In this document: positions 1 through 7,276 of the stretch, piece after piece
How the letters are laid out: every line of letters begins with the position of its first letter
Numbering within the stretch: the stretch's first letter is position 1
Origin: Desulfovibrio sp.
GTDB lineage: Bacteria; Desulfobacterota; Desulfovibrionia; Desulfovibrionales; Desulfovibrionaceae
NCBI GenBank assembly: GCA_031281815.1
Contig: JAITEY010000222.1
Span: forward strand, 1 to 12,462
Direction: 5' to 3'
DNA length: 12,462 bases
Program-made: the position numbers and the translations under genes
Notes under the pieces: model-generated
The model's database searches: none
Told to the model about the DNA's origin: nothing
What the model saw: the letters and a program-made list of their open reading frames with translations, nothing else

Positions 1-17
1 ATGGGAGACATAAACGC

Positions 18-341
18 ATGCAAATTTATCAAGGTTATGTTGAACACGGCAAAATTATCCCTCTCGGCAATACGGCGATCCCGGAGGGGAGCAGGGTTTC
101 CATCACGATTGCGGATGGAATGAGCAAATCGGAATCCATGCTCGAACGCCAGAAAGAGGCGCTCCGCGCCCTCGAAAAAGGTTTGGAGGAGTGTGACGAG
201 CCTCTGCCGTCGGACTTTGATGAAATTCTGAGCAAGCGGGTTAATATCACGAGGATTTGCCTGCACGAATTGGAAATGACCCCCTGTAGTTACAGAAATT
301 ACGGCCCGGAGCTTCAGCGTTTTTTGCCCGCCTCCAGGTAG
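18..341 (+). CDS. AF2212/DUF104-like antitoxin homologue with aberrant C-terminus, no toxin partner
   Basis: A 107-residue product. Residues 1-33 (MQIYQGYVEHGKIIPLGN, then a Pro-Glu-Gly-Ser-Arg-Val turn) look like the small beta-barrel fold of antitoxins that precede PIN/VapC-type toxins. Residues 40-78 are a charged helix (RQKEALRALEKGLEE) ending in FDEILSKRVNITR, which matches the C-terminal helix I recall for this family. Relatives usually stop a few residues after NITR-E-L. Here the reading continues through ICLHELEMT and about 20 further residues that resemble nothing, and it overlaps the 3' end of the convergent glycosyltransferase by 28 bp. No toxin gene follows. The likely reading is a decayed or rearranged antitoxin that has lost its stop and partner. 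A GGGAG at 3-7 sits at ribosome-binding distance from the ATG. The first 60 bases hold only 22 G+C, far below the neighbours, which fits acquired DNA. The family assignment is moderate and the function in this form is unknown. Confidence 0.55.
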   Translation: MQIYQGYVEHGKIIPLGNTAIPEGSRVSITIADGMSKSESMLERQKEALRALEKGLEECDEPLPSDFDEILSKRVNITRICLHELEMTPCSYRNYGPELQRFLPASR

Positions 342-1549
342 CGGTCACGCAGGAAATCCACACCTATGGTTTCTGCGTGGTGCAGATAGAGCGGGCGCAG
401 AAAATGCTTGCGGATCTGGGGAGCGTCCCGCAGACGCGCCGCAACCAAGTCCGCCGCCCGGCCGGAAGAAAAAAGTCCCCGCAAGATGTCGGCAAGAGCC
501 CTTGCGCGATGCGACGCGCGGTGCCCGGCATCCACCGCCGCCAACCCCGCCGCGGCGACTTTCTCCCTCAGGGCGGCATCGGCAAGAAGACGCTCCGCAA
601 GCGCAATCAAAGGCCCGACCGCATAGGGCGGATACGTGAAAAGCTCCTCGCCCGGCGTGAACAATTCGGTCAGGGACGGGCCTATGTCCGGCGTAAGCAG
701 GCAACCGCCCATGCCCATGGCCTCAAAGACGCGGAAATTCAGTTCCCCCCGCGAACACTCGTTCAAAATCAGCCTGGCCCGCGCATAGAGGTCGGCAAAA
801 GCCCCCTGCGCAACATGCAGGGCAGGGAATTTCTCCCGGAGTTCGTCAATAAAGGCACAGCGTTGCGGCGCAAGCGCCGGGTCCAGAGTGCCCACAAACA
901 CCATATCCAGGTTCCTGTCCGGCGCCGGCACAGGCGGTCTGCGACCGTCCTGGGCATGGGGGGGGAAGTAAAAAACACATCCGGTCTTTGCCCGGAGCGG
1001 AGCGGCGAACTCCGCAGCAAACCCGGCCGCCCGGACGTGCTCTCGGTCGGGCGCGGCATCCTGCCCGCCCACGGCACGGGGCGACCTTGCAGGCGCGTCC
1101 GGCAGCGACGGAGGATATGCAGGCTCCCGTCCGCTTCCGGCAACGGCAGGCACGGATGACGCGTCGCGTCGCTCCGGCGGGGGCGCAACGGCGTGACCGC
1201 TCCCGGCGAAGAGCGGCAGATATTCTTTCAACGACACCAGGCAAAGGTCGAAGCCGCGCGCGTAAATCGGCTGCCAACTGTGGATCTGCGCATCCACCGA
1301 GTAGAACAGCGTCAGGCAGGGCAGGTTTTCCATACCCAGCAGGTACGGCGGGGCGCTGGCGTCGGCCGCGAGCAGCGCGTCGGGCACTTCGCCGCCGGTC
1401 AGGTCAAGGATGCTTTCAGGCGTGTAAATACTGCCCGGACTATAGGGAGCATTGAGCACGCGCCACCCCGAGTCCGCGAGGAAACTGCTGAAAAAAGGGT
1501 TGCCCAGCCAGACCAGGAATTTTTCGGAAGCTTGCGGCCGACCGCCCAT
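314..1549 (-). CDS. CgeB-like family glycosyltransferase
   Basis: A 411-residue protein with a two-lobe GT-B-like layout. The N-terminal lobe (about 1-117) has alternating strand/helix stretches such as FLVWLGNPFF and LPCLTLFYSVDAQIHSW. The C-terminal lobe (about 213-350) begins at NLDMVFVGTLDP and carries ILNECSRGELNFRVFEAMGMGGCLLT (about 261-286), the donor-sugar region typical of the Glyco_trans_1_2/CgeB group, in which a Glu and the FEAMGMG turn usually contact the nucleotide sugar. Between the lobes, roughly 118-212 is rich in Pro, Ala and Arg and looks like an insertion or long linker. The start ATG lies 11 bp after the stop of the GH57 gene, with no good ribosome-binding site, so it is probably translated by coupling to that gene. 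Donor and acceptor cannot be told from the sequence. Pairing with a GH57 enzyme suggests a glucan or surface-polysaccharide role, which is inference. No signal peptide or membrane segment is seen, so it is cytoplasmic. Confidence 0.8.
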   Translation of the reverse strand: MGGRPQASEKFLVWLGNPFFSSFLADSGWRVLNAPYSPGSIYTPESILDLTGGEVPDALLAADASAPPYLLGMENLPCLTLFYSVDAQIHSWQPIYARGFDLCLVSLKEYLPLFAGSGHAVAPPPERRDASSVPAVAGSGREPAYPPSLPDAPARSPRAVGGQDAAPDREHVRAAGFAAEFAAPLRAKTGCVFYFPPHAQDGRRPPVPAPDRNLDMVFVGTLDPALAPQRCAFIDELREKFPALHVAQGAFADLYARARLILNECSRGELNFRVFEAMGMGGCLLTPDIGPSLTELFTPGEELFTYPPYAVGPLIALAERLLADAALREKVAAAGLAAVDAGHRASHRARALADILRGLFSSGRAADLVAARLRDAPQIRKHFLRPLYLHHAETIGVDFLRDRYLEAGKKR

Positions 1550-1560
1550 GTCGGCGCCGT

Positions 1561-3888
1561 TCAGCGGCTGAAGCCCAGTTCCGCCGCGAGCAGGGGGTAA
1601 GCGCCGAGCCCCCGCTCCCAGACTTCATTCTGCAGCGCCCACCATGCGATATCCGGCAGAAGCGTCCGCGCCGTGCGCGCTTGCCGCGCGAGTTCCGCAT
1701 CGTTTGCCGGCGGGCGTTTCTCCGTCCCGCGCAGGGCGTCAAGCAGGGCATCGCACGCGAGGCGGGAGGCAAAATGTTTGGCCACCGGCGTAAGGTAGGC
1801 AGCGAGCACGCCGCGTATCCGCGCAAGGGCTTCGTCGGGGAAGGCCGCGCTGCGGACGCCGGGGTCGCCGCGAACGAGACACGAAGGCATCGTCATGCAT
1901 TCCGCGACCATATAGGGCAAAACATTCAGCCACAGGTGCGGCTCCGGCAGTCCGCCCCGCTCTTCATGCCGGTCCGCGAGCGTGGAAGCCGCATGGAGGG
2001 CGGCCGCCGCCAGGGACGGGCGCCGTTCGCGCTCGGCGTTCTCCAGCCGCAAGGTCATCAGGCTGTCCAGCATGGGACGGGAAAGATCGCCGACGGCCCG
2101 CGCGCTCACATCGGGCAACCCGGCGTCCTCGGACGCGACGCGCATCGCCGCTTCGGCCAGGGGCATGAAAGGGTCCGCCACGGCGGCGGACCAGGGCTTC
2201 AGCAGCCAGGCGAAACGCCGTCCGTCTTTTTCAAATCCCCGGCGGATGACGGCCGTCCCGCGCAGCATGCCGTCCGTTTCCTCTTCCGGCCGGAGTTCGA
2301 CGCGGACCTTGGGCCAGTCGCGGCTGATTGTATCGCCGGGGGCGGGTCGCGCGGCGTCGGAAACGGTCGAGGCCCAGCTCACGAGGCAGAGAGTGGCGGG
2401 GTCGCTGCGGCGAGCCGCGATTTCCCGTTCAAAGATGTCTTTGCCCGTGCCCTCTCCGGGTTGATTGGACACGGCCTTTTCCAGGGCGTCGAGCACGGCT
2501 CCGCGGATGTCCGGTCCCCCGCACTCCCGCAGGAGTTCCATGGAGCGCAGGGCAAAGGACATGGCGTTTTCCGGTTCAATGCGCGCGATATCGTCGAAAA
2601 ACCAGGCACAGCTTGCCAGGGCGGCCAGGGATTGTTCCTGCATATCCAGCAGGTTCCATGCGAGGTCGTTTTCCCTGCCCTGTTTTGTGAAACGGCTTGC
2701 GGCGAACGCATCGCTTTTCGTCGGATCGGCGAGGACGGTGCCGTAAGCCGACAGGGCTTCGGCAGGGTCGGTAAAGCAGTTGCGGCCGATGCCGTGAAAA
2801 TGTCTGCTTACGGCGGCGCGCATGATGTTCAGGGCCTCGCGCAGAGGTCCGCGCCACGCCTGATTCCAGCCGTCGTGCCCGCCGTCCCGGCATCCGCAGT
2901 CGCTCCGCCAGCGCTCGACGCCGTGCGCGCAGCTCCACGCCGAGGGTTCGTGCAGCAGCACTTCGCGCACAGGCCGGGTCGCGGCAAGCCAGGCGGCGAG
3001 ATTGGTCAGGCGGATGCCGTCGCGCCCGGCATAGCCCTGGGCCAGCACATAGGCCAGGGCCATCTCCCCGAAAACGAAGTGATGGCCGTAAGTTTCACCG
3101 TCCGTCGCCAGGGTCAGCAGGGGCATGTCCCCACCTCGCCGGATCAGGGCTTCGGCTTCCCGAACAATGCATTTCCAGAAAAATTCCCCGTCGCGGGGCA
3201 GACCGTCGAAGGCTGTGCGGCGCGAAAGCGAACCGTTGTAAAACACAACGGTCATGGACCTGCCGGAGGGCAGTTTCACAAAGTAGGGTTCGCCGATGTT
3301 CAGGGAGCCTTCGTCGATCGGCACGGCCTTGCCGTTCCGGACAAGGGCTTTGGCCTGTCCGGGGGCAAGGATGACGTAGCTGATGCCCGCCGCGGCCAGG
3401 CAGTCCAAGGAGGGCAGATCGACGGCGCATTCCGGCAGCCACATGCCTTCCGGCGCGCGTCCGAAATGGAAAACGAAGTCGTCGACGGCCCAACGCGTCT
3501 CCAGAGCGCGTTCCTCGTCCGTGGCCAGCGGCATAATGATGTGGTGGTAGACTTGGGCAACGGCGTTGCCGCGTCCCCAGCGCGCCAGACTGCGGGCGTC
3601 CGCTTCCCGCATGCGGCGCAGGGTTTCGGGCGAGGCGTCGCGCATCCAGCGCAAAAGGGTCGGGCCGGCGTTGAAATTCATCCATTCGTAGCAGTTGACG
3701 ATATCCGTGATCCGGTTGGAGGCGTCCACCCTGCGCGCCCAGGCAATGGGCGCGTAGCTTTGGCGCAGGATGCGCTCGTTCCAGTTGTTCATGGGGGACG
3801 CGCCGCCTTCGCTGAGAACGGCGCCGAGCCAGGGATCCTCACGCGGCGGTTGATAAAAATGGCCGTGGATGCAGAGGGCAGCGCGCAT
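1561..3888 (-). CDS. Glycoside hydrolase family 57 protein with DUF3536 C-terminal domain
   Basis: A 775-residue cytoplasmic enzyme, probably acting on alpha-glucan as an amylase, glucanotransferase or branching-type enzyme. Numbering from the ATG at 3888, HGHFYQPP (8-15) is GH57 conserved region 1. GMWLPECAVD (148-157) places Glu153 as the nucleophile, and LATDGETYGHH (260-270) places Asp263 as the acid/base; these roles are taken from family knowledge. The rest, from about 290 on, matches the long helical DUF3536 region in length and in its Trp/Arg/Leu-rich character. The frame stays open upstream to a GTG at 3918. I chose the ATG at 3888 because AAGGA (complement of 3896-3900) sits 7 bases before it, and the promoter at 3924-3952 predicts a transcript start near 3917. 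The motif HGHFYQPP also then lies close to the N-terminus, as is usual. It is the first gene of a unit with the glycosyltransferase downstream. Exact substrate specificity is not determined. Confidence 0.9.
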   Translation of the reverse strand: MRAALCIHGHFYQPPREDPWLGAVLSEGGASPMNNWNERILRQSYAPIAWARRVDASNRITDIVNCYEWMNFNAGPTLLRWMRDASPETLRRMREADARSLARWGRGNAVAQVYHHIIMPLATDEERALETRWAVDDFVFHFGRAPEGMWLPECAVDLPSLDCLAAAGISYVILAPGQAKALVRNGKAVPIDEGSLNIGEPYFVKLPSGRSMTVVFYNGSLSRRTAFDGLPRDGEFFWKCIVREAEALIRRGGDMPLLTLATDGETYGHHFVFGEMALAYVLAQGYAGRDGIRLTNLAAWLAATRPVREVLLHEPSAWSCAHGVERWRSDCGCRDGGHDGWNQAWRGPLREALNIMRAAVSRHFHGIGRNCFTDPAEALSAYGTVLADPTKSDAFAASRFTKQGRENDLAWNLLDMQEQSLAALASCAWFFDDIARIEPENAMSFALRSMELLRECGGPDIRGAVLDALEKAVSNQPGEGTGKDIFEREIAARRSDPATLCLVSWASTVSDAARPAPGDTISRDWPKVRVELRPEEETDGMLRGTAVIRRGFEKDGRRFAWLLKPWSAAVADPFMPLAEAAMRVASEDAGLPDVSARAVGDLSRPMLDSLMTLRLENAERERRPSLAAAALHAASTLADRHEERGGLPEPHLWLNVLPYMVAECMTMPSCLVRGDPGVRSAAFPDEALARIRGVLAAYLTPVAKHFASRLACDALLDALRGTEKRPPANDAELARQARTARTLLPDIAWWALQNEVWERGLGAYPLLAAELGFSR

Positions 3889-3923
3889 ATCGTCGTCCTT
3901 ATGTTGGGGGCCTGTCACCGTAC

Positions 3924-3952
3924 AGCATAGCGGCGCCTGCGCGCGGGGTCAA
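3924..3952 (-). promoter_or_regulatory. Sigma70-type promoter of the GH57-glycosyltransferase unit
   Basis: Read on the minus strand, TTGACC (complement of 3947-3952) is followed after exactly 17 bases by TATGCT (complement of 3924-3929). This matches 5 of 6 and 4 of 6 consensus bases. It predicts a start near 3917 and a leader of about 29 bases carrying the AAGGA ribosome-binding site. The call rests on motif and spacing only. Confidence 0.6.
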
Positions 3953-3954
3953 GG

Positions 3955-3984
3955 TCGCGCGTCCGGGGTGTCGCGCGTCCGGGG
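3955..3984. repeat. 14-bp direct repeat upstream of the GH57 promoter
   Basis: TCGCGCGTCCGGGG occurs at 3955-3968 and again at 3971-3984, a 16-bp period with a 2-base spacer (TG). It lies immediately upstream of the -35 box at 3947-3952, where an activator or repressor would bind side by side on one face of the helix at about 1.5 turns. It could also be a chance slippage product in G+C-rich spacer DNA. Nothing else gene-like is seen in 3889-4079. Confidence 0.5.
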
Positions 3985-4079
3985 CGGGCCGCAACGTCCG
4001 CGGCGGCAGGCACCCCCTCGCTCTGTCGAGGCCGGGCTGCTGGACCCCGGGGTTCGGTGCCGAAGATCTCCGGCCGGGT

Positions 4080-6320
4080 TTATCCGCAACGGGTATAGGC
4101 GCAGGCCGGGCAGATAAGGCAGCCTTCCTGGAAAATCATGATTTCGTCGCAGTCCGGGCAGTGCTGCGCGCCGAGCCCGTTCTCCCCGTGAGACGCGTGT
4201 TTGGATTTCAGGTAGCGGTTCTCAAGCACCCAGGCCACGCCGTCCGGGATGGACTGCACCTGCCCGTGCTTGCCCGGCTGAAAAACCTGTACCTCGCCGC
4301 CGATTCCCTTGATTTGTCTGACAATTTCCTCAACAGCTATGCCGGAACGCAGGGCCAGCGAAACAAGACGCCCCACGGCCTCGGCCTTGGCCGTAGTCGA
4401 GCGCCCGGATTTGCCTATGGTCACAAAGGCTTCAAAGGGTTTGCCGTCCACTTCGTTGATGGTTACATACATGATGCCGTGGCCCGTGCGCACCTTTTGC
4501 GTGAACCCGTAGACCAGATCCGGCCGCCCGCGCACCGTGCGCTCTTCCTTGGCCGCGGCGGCGGGGCCGCTCCCGCCGGCGTACAAGACCTGACTGCTCT
4601 TGCAGCCGTCGCGGTACACCGTCACGCCCTTGCAGCCCATTTCATACGCCGCCCGGTAGATGCGGCGTATGTCGTCCACGCTCGCGGAATTGGGCAGGTT
4701 CACGGTCTTGGAGACGGCATTGTCCGTATGCTGCTGAAAAACGGCCTGCTGCCGCAGGTGCCGTTCCGGATCGATGTCCATGGCCGTCACAAATATCCTG
4801 CGCAGGTGCTCCGGCAGATAGTCCAGGGAGGCGATACCGCCCTTGGCCGCCACGGCGTCCATAAGCTGTTTGCTGTGACAGCCCGCGTCCTTCATGGCCT
4901 GCTCGAAATAGGCATTGACCTCGACCAGCCTCTCGCCGTCCATGACGTTGCGGGAAAAACACAGGGCGAACAGGGGCTCTATGCCCGAAGAACATCCGGC
5001 CAGAATGGACAAGGTGCCCGTGGGCGCAATGGTCGTCGTCGTGGCGTTGCGGAACGGCCCCTGCTCACGGGCCGCGAACACGGACTGCGCGTAGGCCGGA
5101 AAGGCCCCGCGTTCCTCGGCCAGAATGTTGGAAGCCGCTCCGGCTTCACGCTGTACGAAGGACATCACCTTGTCCGCCAGGGCCAAGGCCTCGTCGCTGT
5201 CGTAGGGAACGCCGAGTTGAAAGAGCAGGTCCGCCCAGCCCATCACCCCCAGACCGATCTTGCGGTTCATCCTCACCTTTTCGGTAATCTGCGGCAGGGG
5301 AAAGCAGGAAGCGTCGATGACGTTGTCCAGAAAACGCACGGACAGGTGAATAACCCGGCTCAAGTCCTCCCAGTCCACGCTTCCGCCTTCCGTGTCGCGC
5401 AGGAAAAAGCGCGCCAGATTCACGGAGCCGAGATTGCATGCCTCATACGGCAACAGCGGCTGCTCGCCGCACGGGTTGGTGGACTCTATGGCGCCCTGCT
5501 CCGGAGTCGGATTGTCGCGGTTGATGCGGTCTATGAACACTATGCCGGGGTCTCCGCTTTCCCACGCCTTCTGCACCAGCACTTCGAAGGTTTCCCGCGC
5601 GTTCAGGTATCCCGTCGTTTCGCCCGTATGCGGGGCGATCAGCGGAAAATCTTCGCCCTTTTCCGCGGAGCGCATGAAATCTTCCGTCAGGGCCACGGAC
5701 AGATTGAAATTGTTGAACTCGCCCTCGCGCTCTTTGGCCCGGATGAATTCCATGATGTCCGGGTGATCCACGCGCAGTATGCCCATGTTGGCCCCGCGCC
5801 GGGTGCCGCCCTGTTTGATCTGCTCGGTGGCCGTGTTGAAGATGCGCAAAAAGGACAGGGGCCCGGAGGCCACGCCGCCCGTGGAGCCGACCCGGCTGTC
5901 CTTGGGACGCAGACGGGAGAAGGAAAACCCCGTGCCGCCGCCCGACTTGTGGATCATGGCAGCATGCTTGACCGCATCGAAAATTTCCTCGATGGAGTCC
6001 CCCACCGGCAACACGAAGCAGGCCGAAAGCTGCCCCAGACCCGTGCCCGCGTTCATCAGGGTCGGCGAATTGGGCAGGAATTTCCAACTCGTCATCAGTT
6101 CATAAAAGGCGCGGGCGAGATCCTGCGCTTTCCACGGGGACTTCCTGTAGGCGCTCTCCTGGGAAGCCACGGCGGCGGCCACGCGCCAGAACATTTCTTC
6201 GGCGTTTTCGGTCGCCCCGCTGTCGGGGTCTCGCTTGAAGTAGCGTTTCTCAAGGACAACGGCGGCATTGGGATTGACGACGAACGGGGGCAGATCGGCG
6301 GGCTTTTTCAGCGGGGACAT
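4080..6320 (-). CDS. nrdJ: Class II (adenosylcobalamin-dependent) ribonucleoside-diphosphate reductase
   Basis: A 746-residue enzyme that reduces ribonucleotides to deoxyribonucleotides with a coenzyme-B12-generated radical, independent of oxygen. Numbered from the ATG at 6320: Cys101 (LSACFVLP) and Cys295 (EACNLGSVN) are the expected redox pair. NPCGE (282-286) gives Asn282, the thiyl-radical Cys284 and Glu286. SGGGTGFSFSRLRP (126-139) and IAPTGTLSILAGCSSGIEP (431-449) are barrel signatures of the large reductase. Cys284 to Cys295 is 11 residues, as I recall for Thermotoga NrdJ. A TSCPD-type segment follows (about 607-700, GIMYVTINEVDGKPFEAFVTIGKSG). A C-terminal Cys-rich tail comes last (Cys721, 724, 734, 737, 740, 745), probably zinc-binding and relaying electrons. 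The frame continues upstream by 45 codons without reductase character, so I took the ATG followed by SPLKKPADLPPF. Its ribosome-binding site is weak (AGAAG). It is the second gene after nadD, 174 bp apart. No B12-riboswitch box was recognised upstream. Confidence 0.96.
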   Translation of the reverse strand: MSPLKKPADLPPFVVNPNAAVVLEKRYFKRDPDSGATENAEEMFWRVAAAVASQESAYRKSPWKAQDLARAFYELMTSWKFLPNSPTLMNAGTGLGQLSACFVLPVGDSIEEIFDAVKHAAMIHKSGGGTGFSFSRLRPKDSRVGSTGGVASGPLSFLRIFNTATEQIKQGGTRRGANMGILRVDHPDIMEFIRAKEREGEFNNFNLSVALTEDFMRSAEKGEDFPLIAPHTGETTGYLNARETFEVLVQKAWESGDPGIVFIDRINRDNPTPEQGAIESTNPCGEQPLLPYEACNLGSVNLARFFLRDTEGGSVDWEDLSRVIHLSVRFLDNVIDASCFPLPQITEKVRMNRKIGLGVMGWADLLFQLGVPYDSDEALALADKVMSFVQREAGAASNILAEERGAFPAYAQSVFAAREQGPFRNATTTTIAPTGTLSILAGCSSGIEPLFALCFSRNVMDGERLVEVNAYFEQAMKDAGCHSKQLMDAVAAKGGIASLDYLPEHLRRIFVTAMDIDPERHLRQQAVFQQHTDNAVSKTVNLPNSASVDDIRRIYRAAYEMGCKGVTVYRDGCKSSQVLYAGGSGPAAAAKEERTVRGRPDLVYGFTQKVRTGHGIMYVTINEVDGKPFEAFVTIGKSGRSTTAKAEAVGRLVSLALRSGIAVEEIVRQIKGIGGEVQVFQPGKHGQVQSIPDGVAWVLENRYLKSKHASHGENGLGAQHCPDCDEIMIFQEGCLICPACAYTRCG

Positions 6321-6358
6321 ACTATTTTCTTCTGTGCTGTTGGGATGTTGATGATAGG

Positions 6359-6374
6359 GCGGGCAACGGCCCGC
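6359..6374 (-). other. Perfect hairpin in the nrdJ leader
   Basis: On the minus strand GCGGGC-CGTT-GCCCGC forms a perfect 6-bp stem with a 4-base loop, ending about 38 bases before the nrdJ ATG. No T-run follows, so it does not look like an intrinsic terminator. It could shape translation or stability of the nrdJ leader. Confidence 0.4.
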
Positions 6375-6465
6375 AACCATCGACAGTACCTTTTTTGCGA
6401 CCGGAAATCCAGCCCGCGGTTTGTCCCTTTCACGCGCGCGGATACGCCTTTGCAAATTTTTACCC

Positions 6466-6493
6466 GTCCGGACGCGGAAATTCCGCGCCGGAC
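6466..6493 (-). other. Strong hairpin directly after the nadD stop
   Basis: On the minus strand, starting one base after the TGA of nadD, GTCCGG + CGCGG pairs with CCGCG + CCGGAC, with one bulged T and an A/T loop (up to 13 pairs if the two A-T pairs close). The following bases are GGGTAAAAATTTGC, which is not a U-tract. It is therefore at best a non-canonical or factor-assisted terminator, or a 3' end stabiliser between nadD and nrdJ. Confidence 0.5.
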
Positions 6494-6494
6494 A

Positions 6495-7214
6495 TCAACC
6501 CCGACATGCCCATATCTCGCAGATATCGCAGCGATTTTCCCGCATAAGCCGCAAGGTGCCCGGCGGGACCAGAAAGCTCAGGTCGCGTCCGGCGAGAAAA
6601 CGTTCCCGCACCAAAGAAGAGCTGATTTCCAGGTAAGGGCCGTCGAGCAGCCGGATGCCGCTCCCGCCGGGCAGCGCGAATTCCGCCCGGATATCCCGTG
6701 CCGCCGGACGCGGCGCCGGCACGGCGTCCGGCCGGAGCGTCAGGGTCTGTTCCGCAAACTCGGCCGCGCCGTCCCCGTCGCGCGGCAAGACCACCAGGTC
6801 CGCCAGGTCGGGTATGGAGCGCCCCCGCCGCCATTCGGCAAGTTGCCGATAATCGTCGCTGCCCATGATGAATACAGGTCGCAGTTCGGGATACCGGGCC
6901 GCAAGAATTTCCAGGGTGTCCGCGGTATAGGACGGCCCGGGTCTCTCCCGCTCCACCTCGCTGACGGCAAAGGGACAGACTCCGTCCGGTCCCAGGTCGT
7001 CCAGCGCCGCGCGCAACAGAGCGACGCGCAGTTCGAAAGACAGCAGGTTGTGCCCTTCCTTGTGCGGCGGCACGGCGCAGGGAACAAACAGGCAGAACGT
7101 CGGACGCAGAACTTCCGCGCACTCCAAGGCAAGCCGCAGGTGGCCCGAGTGCGGCGGATTGAAGCTGCCGCCGTAAATGAGCAGCAACGGTTCGGCATGT
7201 GCGTTTCCCGTCAT
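6495..7214 (-). CDS. nadD: Nicotinate-nucleotide adenylyltransferase
   Basis: A 239-residue enzyme joining nicotinate mononucleotide and ATP into deamido-NAD, in cytoplasmic NAD biosynthesis. GGSFNPPHSGH (15-25) is the nucleotidyltransferase motif with the catalytic HxGH. VPPHKEG (48-54), PSYTADTLE (94-102) and MGSDDYRQLAEW (117-128) are NadD substrate-site motifs. ISSSLVRER (197-205) is the family ISSTxIR motif near the end. Length is slightly above the usual 190-220, because of an Ala/Pro/Arg-rich stretch around 160-185. The ATG at 7214 is preceded on the minus strand by AAGGGG at good spacing. It shares a 62-bp divergent intergenic region with the M99 peptidase. It is followed by nrdJ on the same strand, and both supply nucleotide cofactors or precursors. 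Confidence 0.95.
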   Translation of the reverse strand: MTGNAHAEPLLLIYGGSFNPPHSGHLRLALECAEVLRPTFCLFVPCAVPPHKEGHNLLSFELRVALLRAALDDLGPDGVCPFAVSEVERERPGPSYTADTLEILAARYPELRPVFIMGSDDYRQLAEWRRGRSIPDLADLVVLPRDGDGAAEFAEQTLTLRPDAVPAPRPAARDIRAEFALPGGSGIRLLDGPYLEISSSLVRERFLAGRDLSFLVPPGTLRLMRENRCDICEIWACRG

Positions 7215-7222
7215 GGCGCCCC

Positions 7223-7251
7223 TTGTAATTCAGAAGGAAATAACGTATTTT
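7223..7251 (+). promoter_or_regulatory. Candidate promoter for the M99 peptidase gene
   Basis: TTGTAA (7223-7228), 17 bases, then TATTTT (7246-7251), 4 of 6 consensus bases in each box, with a predicted start near 7258 and the gene at 7277. The same 62-bp gap must also serve nadD on the other strand, where TTGATA (complement of 7260-7265) lies at a plausible -35 distance but has only a poor -10. Weak motif evidence. Confidence 0.35.
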
Positions 7252-7276
7252 TCAGTGTCGTATCAAGAGCAAAGCT

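Noticed and set aside
3889..3918. GTG start at 3918 for the GH57 enzyme
   Set aside because: It would coincide with the predicted transcript start and lacks a ribosome-binding site; the ATG at 3888 has AAGGA at 7 bases.
1681..3930. A 749-codon plus-strand frame opposite the GH57 gene
   Set aside because: Same mirror effect of G+C-rich codons; low-complexity Gly/Arg/Gln translation, no start signal, and the minus strand holds clear catalytic motifs.
6321..6455. Upstream in-frame extension of NrdJ by 45 codons
   Set aside because: The added residues are basic and unlike reductase N-termini, and they span the leader hairpin. The ATG at 6320 gives the usual length.
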